A DNA stretch of 64,000 nt from positions 3,660,501 through 3,724,500 of the forward strand of contig NW_026960607.1 of assembly GCF_021018805.1 (NCBI RefSeq). The letters run 5' to 3'. Below the pieces are notes generated by a model, which saw nothing but the letters and a program-made list of their open reading frames with translations, made no database searches and was not told the origin of the DNA. Both the position numbers and the translations under genes were made by a program. This document shows, piece after piece, positions 51,101 to 64,000 of the stretch. This DNA comes from Prinia subflava. Taxonomy: Eukaryota > Chordata > Aves > Passeriformes > Cisticolidae. The number at the start of each line of letters is the position of its first letter. The stretch's first letter is position 1.

Positions 51101-52849
51101 TTATTCTAGCATGTCTAAAATTTGCATGGGTATCACTGGAGTTTTTGAAGCATGTCACTAGGTAAATGACTTTGGGTATTTTCTAAGTTGCAGAAATTCA
51201 CTTATATCTGGTTCCTAAGAGAACACTGACCCAACTGATCAGCCTGAACAGCTTAAAAAAAAAAAAAAGCAGCACTTTTACAGCTTCAGCTGCAGGCCCT
51301 CAAGATGCAGTAAAAGCAGGTGTTAATTATATCTACAAAACTTGCATACCTTGAGCATTATCTCAGCAAGAGTTCTCTTTTTCTATCCTGTTACCTTGCG
51401 CATAGAGTGACACAAATTTGAGTGTGAACGCCTCACACCCCTGAGTGTGAAGCCTGGCTTTGTCCTTCTATAGGGCCTCACTGTGGAACCCATCCTGATG
51501 GCAGAGATCAGTAAATTTACTCCTGGGAGTCCCAAACCCACCCCAGATGATAAGAGCTGACCCAGGGAGAACACACACTTGGGCTGTGCTGCTAAAAGAG
51601 GCTGAGCACCCACTACTCCCAGCATCTTTGATCAGGCACCAGCACTTTACAGGCTGAGATTAATGGAGCCTTTACGGAAGGTCTGGCAGGAAAAGTGAAT
51701 TGGGAAATACTCTTGGAGGATCAGTTTCATTGATATATATAGAGAGAGCTTTCAATTGTTTATTGAAAATGATGGGTACATGGTACACACTCGGTTTGCA
51801 GCAGTGAAGCGCCTTTTTATTTCTGAAGAACTACCACACGCAAAGAAACAAACAAAAAAAATGGGGTTTTTTTACTGGATAGAGAACCTCAAAGTGACAG
51901 CTTTTAAGACTAAGAGGAACTACATCAGGTAACTCTTCAACCTGTCTCTTGTCCCTGTAGTACCTGAGCTCCCTATACTTGTGAAGCAGCACAAGTAAGA
52001 ACTTCAATAAAATGTTTCCATGGACCAAATTTTCCAAACAAATGCTTCTTTCTCCAGGCAAAACAAAGGGATGGCAGAGAATTGGCAATGCAGATCAAAT
52101 TGCAGTCTCCTACTGATGCCTTTCTATCATGCATAACCTCAAAACACTTAGTATCATGAATTATTATTGCTAATTATTCCCACTATGAAACAAGAATCCC
52201 ACAGCAAACTGAGAGTAAATATGGATTTCTCATTATATGAAATGATCCATATGAATCTTCTTAAAGAATTACAGACCAGAAGAAAAGAGTTCAGGTTAAC
52301 AATGACCAGTTACTTATACTTATTTGTGAGTGCTAATTGAGGAAAAAAATAATGTTTTCTTTGCAGTTGCTTTGTTCTTTTTGAACTTACAACTTCAGCT
52401 GTAAGCAAGTCAGACCTAACAATTCATACTTAGGAACCAAATATTTCTGTGATTAGAAAAACAGAGTGTCTGCATATTTGGCATATATGTACACCACATT
52501 CTCTTCAATAAATTAAAGAAAACCACACAGATATAGTGAACACAACCTTTGGCTGAACTAGTTTTCAGAATATAAAATTAATTAATGCAAAGGAGGCTGC
52601 TAGAAAACTTGAGCACTTGTTTAATAATAGAGCGGTTGGGAATGGACGACCACTGTTGTTGATAACACCTTAGGTAGGATAAAAAAGCATCACCGAGATA
52701 CGTTTGTCTACTGAAATACCAGTGAACCCCGTTCCTGAGGTCAGTTCTTGTTACTGACAACTTTAACGGGTGAAGAGTTGTAACTGGCATTAGAGGCTGC
52801 AGTCCTATATCAGTAGGATAAACGTTCTAGAAAACCACTGTACAAAGTG
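48190..52849 (-). other. TLL1 intron 1, part next to exon 1
   Basis: AT-rich intron between the provirus and the CpG island. No gene or known element recognised. A 14-base A run lies at about 51255. Confidence 0.65.
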
Positions 52850-53621
52850 AGAAGCCGCTGTAACTCAGCTCTTCCCGCACAGTGCAGAAAGGGATCTGTC
52901 AGGCACCGAGCACGCAGGAGGCACCACCGCACAGGCTGGAACACCAGCCCGCAGCACGCACCCGGCGGGCTCCGGGAGCGGGACCCGCTGCTGGAGCCCC
53001 CGGCAGACAGTCACCAGCCGCCCTCCCGCTCGGGAGCCGCGCTCCTCGCATCGGCATCAATGCCCGCCCCGGCCCACGGGAAGGGGTGCCCGGCCGGGGA
53101 GCGACAGGTTGCGATGGAAGAAGGCGAGGGGGAGGCGGAGGCGGCACCCGCTCCCGCCGCGGGGGCGGGCAGCGCCCGGGGGGAAGCCGCCACCCTCCGA
53201 CGGAGCCCGGCGCGGCCGCTCCGTGTTCCCGGCTGGTGCTGCGGGTCACAGTTCCGCCTCGACACCTTCGAGCGCCGCCGAAATGCTCCCCGCAACTTCC
53301 GCGGCTCCTCGGCCGGCACGGCACCCCCGGGGCGCGGAGCGGTGGCGGCCGGGCCAGCTCTGCCCGTCTCCGCGCCCCTCTCCCAGCCCCGCCGGAGACC
53401 GCAGGGAAGTAAGTGGGAAGTCCCAGAACAGCAGGTCCCGGGTACCTTCCCCAGCCAAGGGGGCTGGACGTGGAGCTCCGGCTGCGCTGGCCGCCGCTGC
53501 CCCGGGAGGGAGCAGGTGAGCCCGGGACTCCCCCGTCACGCACCCCGCGTAAATAAAGCCGAGACAAAGTCACCATCTGGGGAGGGGACGGGGAGCTGCA
53601 TTAGACGTGGAAGTCACTTAC

Positions 53622-53778
53622 CGGCTTTGCAAGGATCCTTATAATCTATCGCCTCGGCTTTATCCTCTTCAGTGAAATCGTAAGTGTAGTCATAATCAAG
53701 GCCAGAGCAGGAAGAAGGCTTCCCGCAGACAGTCCACCCGGCCAGCCACAGTGCCATCCTCCAGCAAAGCATCTTCAT
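53622..53778 (-). CDS. TLL1: TLL1 exon 1 coding part: signal peptide and start of propeptide
   Basis: Encodes 52 codons plus one base. The start chosen is the ATG at 53778 (A at -3), because a signal peptide follows at once: [20 protein letters not shown], then a small polar stretch and an acidic segment containing [10 protein letters not shown] and DYKDPCK, typical of the TLL1 propeptide. Two in-frame ATGs further upstream (53937, 53883) would add a proline-rich, non-hydrophobic leader and are less likely; a second start two codons downstream (53772) is also possible. The exon ends in GCCG followed by the donor GTAAGT (phase 1) and joins exon 2 to give a Lys-Ala-Ala-Val-Phe-Trp junction. It sits inside a CpG island. 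Confidence 0.92.
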
Positions 53779-54317
53779 CCTCCCTCGGGCGGAGAGGTGG
53801 CGAGCAGGGCGAGGGTGAACTAGGCGGCCGGCTCTGCTGTACACGCCGGTTTGGGAAAGAAGGGTAAGGGATGGAGAAACCATAGGTTTTGGGGGAGGTT
53901 GGTAATTTTTTCCTTCTCCACCTGGAGGCTCTTCCAAGAGACGGTGCTGCCTAGGTAGCCCCAGTCAGACCGGTGCGACACAGAGTGAGGAGCATGAGCG
54001 TCGCTGCCCCCCCTGCCCCCTCGCCGGGTAAAAGTTGCTGGGTGTGTGGGTGGGCACAGGGTGTGGACTCAGGCCGGGAGATCCTGTCTGTCAGGGCTTC
54101 CCCTCGCCTCTGTCAAACCCCAGCCAAACTTCCCGCGGAGGAGGCGGCGGCGGCTGCTGCCCGTGTCCCGCTCCGCGCCGGGCCCGCGCCCCGCTGCGCG
54201 CCCACCGCGCCGCAGACCCCGGTCCCGCTGATGCTGCCAGAAGATGGATCCGGGCTGCACATTAGCAAACTACCTCGGGGAGAGGGGAAAAAAAGAAAAA
54301 AAAGAAAAAAAAAAAAG

Positions 54318-54526
<209 letters not shown>

Positions 54527-56330
54527 AGAAAGAAAAGGGAGCGGGGAGAAAGGAGGGGGAAGGAGAGAGGGGAGGTGGGGTGCACTACAGCAAACCGCGG
54601 AGCTCTACTGATGGGAGGCAGCAGCTATGCTGGAAGGAGCAAAGTGTCAGAGCTTCGCCCCCGTCTGCACAAACACTCTAAGCTGTCTCTGGCCTGTGTT
54701 CCCTCCTCCGTCCCCCTTTAACTTACGAAAACCTTACAGGCAACTAACATACAGTCTTCAGCATCCTGCTTACTTATTCATACAGTCAGAGTCAGGATCC
54801 GGGCTGCTTCTGATCTGCTCCCTTGACAGTGTGTCTTATGGAAACACACACGCATTCACTATATGCCTCTGTCTCCATATAGCTTTCTCTCTAGATAAGC
54901 AGTGCATGGCATTTAAACAACAACAACAAAAGGATCGAGATCAGATAAAACAATGCACAGATCGACACCCGGCAGCCAAAAAAAGCTCGAGAAAATGGGT
55001 GATGAGGACAATGAGAAGAATTAACTAGAATTTAGAAGACAGGAAAATAAATCAGTGTCTGTCTATTTCCCCCACTGCTGCCGCTGCTTTGCAGTGTTAG
55101 CCCCATAAGTTGAAGGGTAGGGGTTAAGGAGTGAGGGGTAGGGGGAAAGAGAAAAGTTTAAGAACCCACAGTTTGTTTAAAACAGAAGAAGGTATTATAA
55201 AAGGTCCACTGGTCTCCAGAAGTTCAGCCAAGCAGCTGGGAACCGGTTTCAAAATGAAAGTAAGAACAAACAAATAGAAAAAAAATATAAGGCAAACAAA
55301 AAGTAAAATTGCAGCATGCAGCAGCGCAGAGATCTTGCAGTCGGGCTTTCCTGCTCTCACGTGGATCTCCAGGAAAGTGGTGGAGGTTTATTTTCCAAGC
55401 GAAGCTTCGGCGGGAGCCGCCGCCCCGCTCCGCGGTGTCCTGCCCGGCCTCGCCCGGCCCCGCCGCGCTTCAGCGCCGAGGCGCCCCGAGCTGCCGCCGC
55501 CTGCGCGGGGCCGGGTTTTGTTTTAAAGCCCGAGAAGGGATCAGCTGGAAAAGCCTCATTTCAGCCGATCAACCTGGAGAGGGAGGGGGAGGGGGGGTGG
55601 AGATACGTGCTGCTGGAATAAAATAAGTTTAAGCGGGAAAAAAATATATATACATGTGTAGGTAGCCAAGGATCTCCCTGCCTGCCTCCTCCCCTCCCCC
55701 GAGACGGGCAGCTCCGATCCAGCAGAAACGCCTGAAACTGTTTCAGACCAAGGTGAGACTTTTTCGTAGCAAACTCTACTCCTCCTCCTTTTACGAGTTT
55801 CCATGGAAAAGGGCGGGGAGGACTACGACGGGCGGGTAGAGGGGTATTTCTTCTGCTCCCATTTCGCCGGGGTGTCACATTTAACACGGACTTTTGAAAG
55901 AGCTGCCGCGGAGAGGTGGCTGTGTCTTTCTCTCATGCCCGAGCCCACACAGGCTCGCTCTCCCCACAGCACTTCCCGGTAGCCTTCCCTCTGTGGCAGA
56001 GGAGGAAATCCGGAGACAGCCCGTTCCCCTGGTCGTGCCAGGAGCGCAGGCAGCGCCGCGGGCCGCTCCGGGTGCCGCGGGGCGGGGAGCACGCCGAAAG
56101 CACTTAGAACTCCGGCTGGGCACACTTTACTGTCCAGGGAGGGAGAGAGGGGGCACAACTTCCTATCGCCGCTGTCAAGACTTAGCTGCCCCCAAAATTC
56201 GGGTAGGGGCAAGGTGCAAAGCCTCCTTTCGAATGATGAAAGCAGTAACGCCTACCCGGGCACCCAGCGTCTGCCCCTGCCGTCCTGCGAGCGAAGGGTC
56301 AGTGCTGCTATAGATAGGTGCTCTCAGCAG

Positions 56331-59300
56331 GTCCTAACATTAAAACTGGAAGGGTCGGTTAAGACAGAGCTAACAGGAGTTTAACAATGTTAAGAAGTCT
56401 GGCACCGAGTAGCATCAGTGTCTTTGAAGCATCTGTGTGCTTCTTTATATTTTTGGCATCTATGCTGTGTCCACGTTACTCCTAACTCACTCTTGTTGCT
56501 CCAAACTTGAAAGCCGAGGAATGGGTAGCTGCCACTGAAAAGGTGCAGCCTTCACTAGGCAATCTTTGTCCCAGCAGTTCAGTTTGCTCTGTGTCATAAA
56601 GCCCTCAAAAAGCACTACAGGCCAGATGAAAGAAAAGCCTGAGAAACTTATGGCCTGGTCTTTTTCCCTCTTCCTCAATATACTTTCTATGACTGGCCAC
56701 ATCAGACACTTGGAACTGACTCCAAGGGAGTTATCAGAGAGAGACCCTTTCTGCCAGTCCCTCAGAGCAGTGTTTGGGCCGATGATTCCTCTGCTTGCAG
56801 TGTCATGGTTTGGTGGGCTGTGTTTTGCTAAAGAAACCAACCTGATTCAGTCTGAAATATAATTTCTGTTATTTTTTATGTCTGTAAAGGAGATATTTTT
56901 TCAGTGTTATTAATTACATGCTCATTTGAAAAAGTGGACCCCTCTAAGCTAGTTTTGTTACTTTGCTTGCTCTTGCTTCCTGTATACACACCTTTAAAAA
57001 GTCAATTTTCATTCCCGTGCCTTTGCACCTCCACCCCAAAAAGAAACAATCTCTGTCTAGCGGGAACATGTTTGTCAACAGAGCTTTAGAAACACTGATT
57101 TTGCTGATTGCTTTACAGCCCAAGAAGAGGAATGTACAAGATGCAATCCTCAACATGCCAGTCTCCCAAGTGAGGAGATTATTAGAGCCTCTGCAGCGGG
57201 AGATTAACTCTCCCAGCAAGGTAGGCACTGACGTCACCTTCAGCCTCAATCTGCCCCGACCTCAGCATCCCCAGCACAGGTGGAGCAGCACCAAGCACTC
57301 ACAGTCCTGAGGACAGCTGGCCTTGCAGAGCCCTGACTAAGACAGGAAACAAACTCAGAAACGCTAGATGGGAGTCATGCAGAAATCTGGGCACATGAGT
57401 GCTGTAACAAATGTGTGTATATGTCAGGGTAAAAGCTGTTTTCTGCTTGTAACCCAGAGCAGCTACACATTAGAATTACTCTTTAAAATATGCATTGCAG
57501 CTCTGCAGAAATTATTCTACATTGCTTAGGTATTAATATTTCCATCAGTCACATTAGTAAAAAGCTTTCTTTATATTTAAAGATTTTTTTTCCTAGTAAC
57601 CAAACTGTTCCACATTAAAAAAAAACACTTTTCCCCTAAGTAACCTGTTAATTATTCAACCTAGCTCCTTTCGAGATGCAAATTTTTGAAACATTTTTAG
57701 TAAAAAATTTTTTTCCTTATCACACATTCATGTCTACCATTCCAAAAAGTTCACAACTGATAATCCATCTGACAATAGACTCAATCAAAAATCCATCCTA
57801 CAGCTGTTTCCAAAGAAACGAATACATAGTCAGGAAGACAGAATGCTTAAGCTGGAAGGGAACCAACCAAAGGAACACAACAACAGCAACAACAAAGCCA
57901 TTTTCCCTTTTCTTTTAAATTTCCTGATTTGTGGGTATATTACAGGGACAGAGATAATGGTAAATGTAGTTATGTCAGTTATGTAGTTATGGTGGTAGTA
58001 TTTTTTTTTAATTGTTATTATTATTATCATTATTTAATCCAGAAAGCTGGAGGCTTTTCAGCTCTTCCTACACAAAAAAGAAACAACCAGAACAAAAAAA
58101 ACCAAAACAAACAAACAAAAAAAAATCAGAAAAACCCCAAACAAACAAAAACCTTTAAAAAAAGGTCAAGTATGTACAGAAGACAAACAATCACAGAACT
58201 AAAAAAAATACATATGAATCATCGTTGCTCACACCTTCTCCTCATTCTTTGGCTATCTGTCTGCTACTTAGGCCTCCATCTAGTGTGGAGTTTTAGGTGG
58301 GTGGACACAATGGGCTTATTCACAAACATCAAGCTCAGCACATGCCTAAGGCTTTGAAGGCTGAAGACCATGGTGGGTCAGCTCCTTGGGACCAGGACTC
58401 GTGGGACTTTTCAGGAGGCTAGAATAGAGAAGTTCTACAGAAGCTGGTTACCTTCCTGCTTTATCTCCTGATAAATATATTCTCTCTGAGGTACCTAGAG
58501 CACTTCTGAAACAGCTGTAGTTATGTTTAAGTATTTTCCTATTCCCTAAAGTGGTCATTCTGTAGGGAAATACTGAAGCTGAAAGCACATTGTGACCAAG
58601 TGTCTATATTAATAAACATGCATATACACAATCATAACACTATATTGAGTGAACCATATAAAGTAAAATTAAACTTCTGAAGTTAAAAATCAAGCACTCA
58701 TGATCTTAACAGCAGTGAGCTCACCAGAGAAACCAGATTTCTCCCTTCTCTCCTACATGTACTCATATATTCTGAAAGTTGCTCCTTGCATGTTTGCATA
58801 CAATTTTTTCCTACAAACCTCTGCGCTTAATTAACAAAAAGCCCTTCAGTGTTATGTTTTCTGTTTTATTTTTGAAAGCATGCCCCATGGTTTATTCATT
58901 ATGCATTTATTCAGATCCTATTCTGCATACAGAGTTATTAATTTCCTTATGGGCATTTTATGGAGCTTGTTGCTACAGTATTTATGGCCTTCAACAATAT
59001 TAACTATTTTTGTTTCATAATACACCTCTCAGATGAGGGGATATTGTGACAGGATATGAATATTACATTTAGGAAACAGTTATCGATTACCTGGTTTGAT
59101 ATCTTGTAGACCTGTCAGGACTTGGCATGACAGAAAGCTTATTTCTTCAAGGCCTGGTTCCCACTGCTTTCAGTTGTAGTAATTTTAGTCAGTGACTTAC
59201 TATCTCTAATCCAACTCTGGAGTTTTCAAGCATCTGAAAATGAGAAGCAAATTATCAAGAAGTGTAATTTAAAAGCTTTGAACCAGCTCTATCAAGGAAC

Positions 59301-59969
59301 TCTGTGGCAGAGACAAGAGCTAAGACACGGATTTCAAACTATTCAGCTCTCTCAAGACTTTTGAGTCATTCATCCACTGCTTTGAATCCACTCCATAATT
59401 CATCCACTGCTCCTCAACACAGTACCTGTTAGCATGAATATGTCATGGTGTGTTTGTCCCAACATTTGAAAAGATGTGTCTCTCTTCACCACTGGATTTC
59501 ATGGCAGAGGAGAGAATCTTGGGATCCCTTCCAAACTCTGGGAGTGGGTGTTTTTAAATAGCACACTCCCATCTGCTTGCTTCCCATGTCCATGCTTTGC
59601 CTGATCTTGGCTTGTTATTTCAAATCTGTCTTCATTCTCTCTTCAGTCTTGGCTGATCCCACTTTTGTTTTTCTTATCTAGTTAATGTAGTGTTTGATTC
59701 ACATCCCAGTTCCAGCTGCCCTAGTTGCACTTTTCTTTAATCTTGTTCTGGGACTTCTCACTCTCAGATTCATCTTTAGCTATACAGGGGGTTTTTGTTG
59801 TTTGTTTGTTTTTTTTTTTCCTGTTGTTTTGTTTTCACTCCCTTTACCTAGTTGATCTTTCTCTTCTGTCTTCTCACCTGATTTAACTTTTAGTTATGTT
59901 GACATCTACCCTCCTTGTCTATTCTTTACTCCAGATGTGCACCACAAAGCTGGTCTTGCTCCTTGACCA
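56331..59969. other. Intergenic region upstream of TLL1
   Basis: No gene recognised. A/C-rich low complexity (AAAACAAACAAA type) at about 58075-58165 and a TTATTA-type patch at about 58010-58035. Open frames are short and without motifs. Confidence 0.65.
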
Positions 59970-60782
59970 TGTCTTGGTTTGAAAGACAGGTATCTGCTAG
60001 GAAGGGGGCAGGACCTCCCTAGAGATGGAGAATTCAAATCCCCTCCCTCCAAATTATTCTAATTTAAAAAATTAAAGGGGCTTTCAGGCAGAGGTATGGG
60101 GGTAGGAATAACAGTTCTTTACTAGTATATACGACAAAACAAACAAACAAACGACAACTACAGCATTAATAATAAACAGAACCAAGAACCTTGAGGGCTT
60201 GCTTTCACAAAAAGCACGGGGCAGTTTGATCTCGGTGCCCCTGCAGGACTCCGAGAGGCCAAGCTGGAAGGGCAGAAAGTCCCAGGCTGGTGGATGAGAT
60301 GAGGAGCTCTGCGCTGGTAGCTGGAGCGGCAGGGATGTCCCGGCAGGGCTGGGCAGTGCAGGGCTACAGAGTAGCAGGGGAATCTCAAAGCTCTGAAGAA
60401 GCAGCGGCGGTGGGGGGAGGCTGGAGAAAACGAGCTCAGGATTCCCGGGTACACGAGCAGATGACGGTAGCTTTCCCAGGATGAGGCAAAGTGATGGCTG
60501 TGAACTCTTCCTGCAGCGAGCGGCAGCTTGACTGTCCTCCTCAATGCCGAGAGCAAGAGAGAAACTGCCCCCTTAACTCTGTCTTTTACCTTTCCCAAAG
60601 CTCGCATTATCTCCTCCCCTCTGAGGGAAGCTCCCAGAGACCCAAAACAATAGGTGTAGCCTTGTGCTGCCATCTCCTTTGGCCACTTCCTTTGTTTTGG
60701 TTAAGCACTGTCGTTAAGTTTTCCTAGCAAGTTATGGGAAAAAATTCTGTAAGTGAAAAAGAAGCAAATCTAACCCCCAACA
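59970..60782. mobile_element. LTR-like dispersed repeat of passerine type
   Basis: Runs from TGTCTTGGTTTGAAAGACAGG to CTAACCCCCAACA. The GTCTTGGTTTGAAAGACAGG start, the CCCTCCCTCC patch and the AACAGTTCTTTACTAG word recur, as I recall, in an LTR family common in songbird genomes. The ends TG...CA and the length (813 bp) fit an LTR. Orientation is unclear: read on the minus strand it would start TGTTGGGGGTTAG. A clear target duplication was not found (only CCA on both sides). Confidence 0.55.
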
Positions 60783-63700
60783 CCATATTTCCCAGTTTCA
60801 GAGGGAAAGTCCTTGCAGCAGTCCTTACAGTGCTGTTCAGGCAGGTTTTGCTTGTTTGCTAGCTTCCATCTACCTCTTCACTCGTACTTCTCAGGCATAG
60901 TTTCCTCACACGAAAAATTTTGTTGTCCCAGAATACATCTATTATTCCCATTGCTGATTTCTTGTGATCGCACCCCACATTCTTTCTCAGGAGCTTTGTG
61001 CTGGCTCTACCATGCTGCAAAATCAGTTCTTCCTCCTCATCTATTCAAGTGAGACAACATTCCCCTCCCCACCTCACAGGTATGGCTGAGGTGGATTAAG
61101 CATCTGAAATTACAGCTTCTTCTCAATTAAGTTACAGATCCAAGCAAGGCACTGCTCCAAATGATCATGTGCAGGTGGCACACTCAGGTTGGAGAGCTGC
61201 TAAAACTGCATCTATTCAAGGATGACTGTGGTGATGTGTAAGTCCATACCAATGTTAACAGGAAAAAAAAAAAAAGATACATTTCTTTACAGATGGATAT
61301 TCATCCATAAGGATGGATATTCTCCTTCTTTCTAGTCTGCTAAAGGTTTACGTTTCCGACAGGCTGAGCATACTGAAGCCCTTCCAAAAATACTGCTGTG
61401 ATTTTTTATTAGTATCAAACTCAGATATTTCCCTGTTTCATTTTCAAGTGCCTCGATAATTTAGGCTAACATTCTGAAAGACTGATGAAGAAATTAAAAT
61501 TGAAAATCAGCTCATGGCTGACACTAGCATGGAAAATACTATACCAAATCTTCACAATTAAGCAAAGGTGTATAAGCAACTTAAACAATATCCACCAGCA
61601 GAGAGTGTCAGGAAAATTTAATATTAGATACCAAACCAGACTGTGTTTATAACATGGCTTGTGTTCTCTCCATTTTTAATCCTCTAAAATCAGCAGAGGG
61701 CAAAACCACATTGATAACATATACTGATGTTAAAACAAGTAATCAAGCAACAACAAAACCACCGGTGCACTATTTAAATTAGAAACTGTTCTGTGTTTGC
61801 TCAGCATCCCTGATCCTCATCAAGCAATAAATAAATTTGCAGTAGCTGTGGACAGCTATTTAAACACAGGGCCAGAAGAGCTTAATTGTTAAAGCAATGT
61901 TCAAAGCTAGAAGGAATAGGAGGTTAGTATGAGGTCATATTAAATATTCACTTGCCTGAAAACAGCTGTATTCCAAGTATTAGGAGGCATCCTGACCTTC
62001 TCTTAATTAAGAAAACAGTCTATGAGCTTTGAGCTTAGCAGAGCTTAGCTTGCAGTTCTTCAGAAGATAGAGGTTGTCAGATGAAAAACTGGCATCTAAA
62101 TATTTGCCAACTTGATTTTGTTTGGTTTACTTTATTGTCTAACATAAAACAAACAAACAAACAACCCCCCAAGCAAACAAAACTAACACTACACCAAATC
62201 CCCCAAAAAACAGCACCCCCCAACCCCAAAACAATAGCTGGAAGCTGTTTGGTTTGCAGTTTATGTTTACAAGTTGATAAATCATTCAGGATCCAATTCT
62301 CAACTTTGTAAGACACTGCTCCTTGTCAAAGTTGACAGCAAATTTGCATTTGACTTGTATCAGAGCTGATCAGGGTCACTTATCAGTCACTGTTCTAGAT
62401 ACTGGTAACTGGTGAACATAGTTGCTTTGGCAATTCTATGATAATGTAAGTATAATGAAATATAAAAATGAAATTACTACTCTCAGGCCTATTCTTCTAT
62501 GAACAAATGTTGCTGTTAGACTCAGAAGTGACATTTGTTATTAGACTGACTGGGTGTACAGGGTTAATCTTAGCCTCCAGTATTCAGCATACTGTCACAT
62601 AGCTGAGAGTCGGTGGATGATTTTTGATAGAAGAAAGCCTCTAATGAGCCTGATCTTGAGTGACTGCTGAGCATTTTGATCTTCCATTCATTTCTAGAGG
62701 ATGAAGCAGCTCAGCACCTTGACTAACAGGAGTCACTGTTTGAGCCATGCATCACTCAGATGAAAAACCTCTGGTTTAGTTTACATTGTGATTTATCATT
62801 TATTACCTCTCTGACACTTATGGCAGAAACCATGTAACAGACACTGGAGGTAAGGAATCAAAGCAAATAGAGGAACCTTGCCCTAATTGGGTTTCTACAT
62901 AGATACAATGTATTCTAGCTCTGGCTCACTAAAAATAAATAAGGTTTATCACCAGCACCTGGGAAGAAGAATGGCAATTGTCTTACAGGAAGAAGCATGA
63001 AACTGTGATACAAGCACTATCAATGACAGAAATATTGTCCTGTAGTTATCAGCATTGTTTTAGCTGTGGTAATACTTATAAAAGTTCTCCAAACAGCAGA
63101 GTACTTTTACCTTCTTCAACACTGTCTAACATCTATTTCTCATTAATACAGGCAGTAACATACCCACTGAATTTTCTGGTGCAGCTATAAAAAAAAAATA
63201 AATCCTCATATACCTAAGGTGTCTTACTTGGCACCTTTTTCTTACCTTCAGTGCCAAAAGATCATAAATGTCTATGGCAAAACTAATTTAATTGCATCCT
63301 CATTATCCAGCCCTATCCAAAATTATTTGCACTCTGCTTATTGTCAATTCTTCTTTAGTACAATAGAAGATTTTCCAGCAAGAGCTTCTTTTGAAAGAAG
63401 GCACTGATGCACCATGCAGCAAAAATTAATAACCTCTGTGGAGAATTCAGGGATTATATTGTATTGTAAAGCTGAATGCTCTTTCACTCACCAAGGTGAT
63501 AGTTTTGTGCAGACACAATCAATATTTGCTGTAAATAATACATATTTCACAGTAATTACACACATATGTATGGAATACACATATATTTTACCATTTGAGC
63601 TTAACTTGCAGCCATTTTAGTTCAATTTTCCCTCAGCATGATCAGCGTACTAAGCTCTTGCAATTTATTTTTTGTCCCCTCACCTCAAAGCTATATAATT

Positions 63701-64000
63701 TGCAACACTAGAGATGTCACACATGACTGACTAAAGATAGCTATTGTCAATTGAGGGCACATATATATGAATACTCAATATAAAGGACTCAAGCTAAACT
63801 CTGAGACCAAAGCACTTCCAAAATAAATTCCAGAATCTGAAACCAGCATTTACATAAAATTTTTATGTTTCCAAGAAAAGGGTGAAAGAGGTCCCAGGCA
63901 CCACTTGTGCAGGCACAGTTCTGTGTTGCATTTAATAGAATCCATTCTCACTGCAAAAGCAGTGAGGATTTGAATCCAGGGTCTCTATATGGAAGCTGGA
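60783..64000. other. Intergenic region, no gene recognised
   Basis: AT-rich sequence with an A/C low-complexity stretch at about 62145-62235 (CAAA and CCCC runs). No exon, RNA or mobile element could be supported. Confidence 0.65.

Noticed and set aside
52847..53644. Frames of 97-265 codons on both strands near TLL1 exon 1
   Set aside because: High GC removes stops. The frames overlap on both strands, are rich in Arg, Pro, Ala and Gly without domains, and sit beside the true exon.
53779..53937. N-terminal extension of TLL1 from upstream in-frame ATGs at 53937 or 53883
   Set aside because: It would bury the signal peptide behind about 35-53 polar, Pro-rich residues; the ATG at 53778 gives a normal secretory start.
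60158..60673. 171-codon minus-strand frame
   Set aside because: It lies wholly within the LTR-like repeat and has no recognisable domain; Ser/Arg/Pro-rich composition follows from GC content.

Overview
The window is vertebrate nuclear DNA, most likely from a passerine bird. It is AT-rich, with exons that have GT/AG borders and long introns, decayed CR1-like LINE fragments, several avian-type LTR elements, and one GC-rich CpG island at a first exon. Nothing prokaryotic was seen.

The one host gene I can support is the 5' part of tolloid-like 1 (TLL1), on the minus strand. Six coding exons were placed by homology and by matching splice phases: 53622-53778 (signal peptide), 16462-16572, 12396-12476 and 10108-10260 (propeptide, then a furin-type site and the start of the astacin protease), 8718-8835, and 1323-1501 (zinc-binding helix). 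All junctions keep frame. The rest of the protease and the CUB/EGF domains lie beyond position 1. A CpG island at about 52.9-56.3 kb covers exon 1 and the presumed promoter; it contains a pure (GAAA)52 tract about 540 bp upstream of the start codon.

Intron 1 is about 37 kb and is loaded with retroviral debris. From left to right it holds: an LTR with a short internal stub (23.2-23.9 kb), a second gammaretrovirus-like LTR (24.1-24.8 kb), a solo LTR (31.6-32.3 kb), a solo LTR swollen by an 803-bp CCCTT/CCCGCACCTT array and flanked by the 6-bp duplication CAATAC (33.0-34.3 kb), and a 6.9-kb class II (betaretrovirus-like) provirus (41.3-48.2 kb). The provirus has both LTRs, a primer-binding site, a leader splice donor, a broken gag, an open pro, a broken pol, a truncated integrase, and only the transmembrane tail of env. 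A further solo LTR (44958-45490, 6-bp duplication GGTAGC) sits inside the provirus between pro and reverse transcriptase. Every LTR in intron 1 whose orientation can be read is on the plus strand, antisense to TLL1.

Upstream of TLL1 (56.3-64 kb) is intergenic sequence with one more LTR-like dispersed repeat (59.97-60.78 kb) and no recognisable gene. The most interesting items are the minisatellite expanded inside an LTR (about 27 tandem G-quadruplex-capable units on the TLL1 sense strand), the betaretroviral frameshift signals still readable in the provirus, the evidence that the provirus LTR pair is mismatched, and the long GAAA tract in the TLL1 promoter region.
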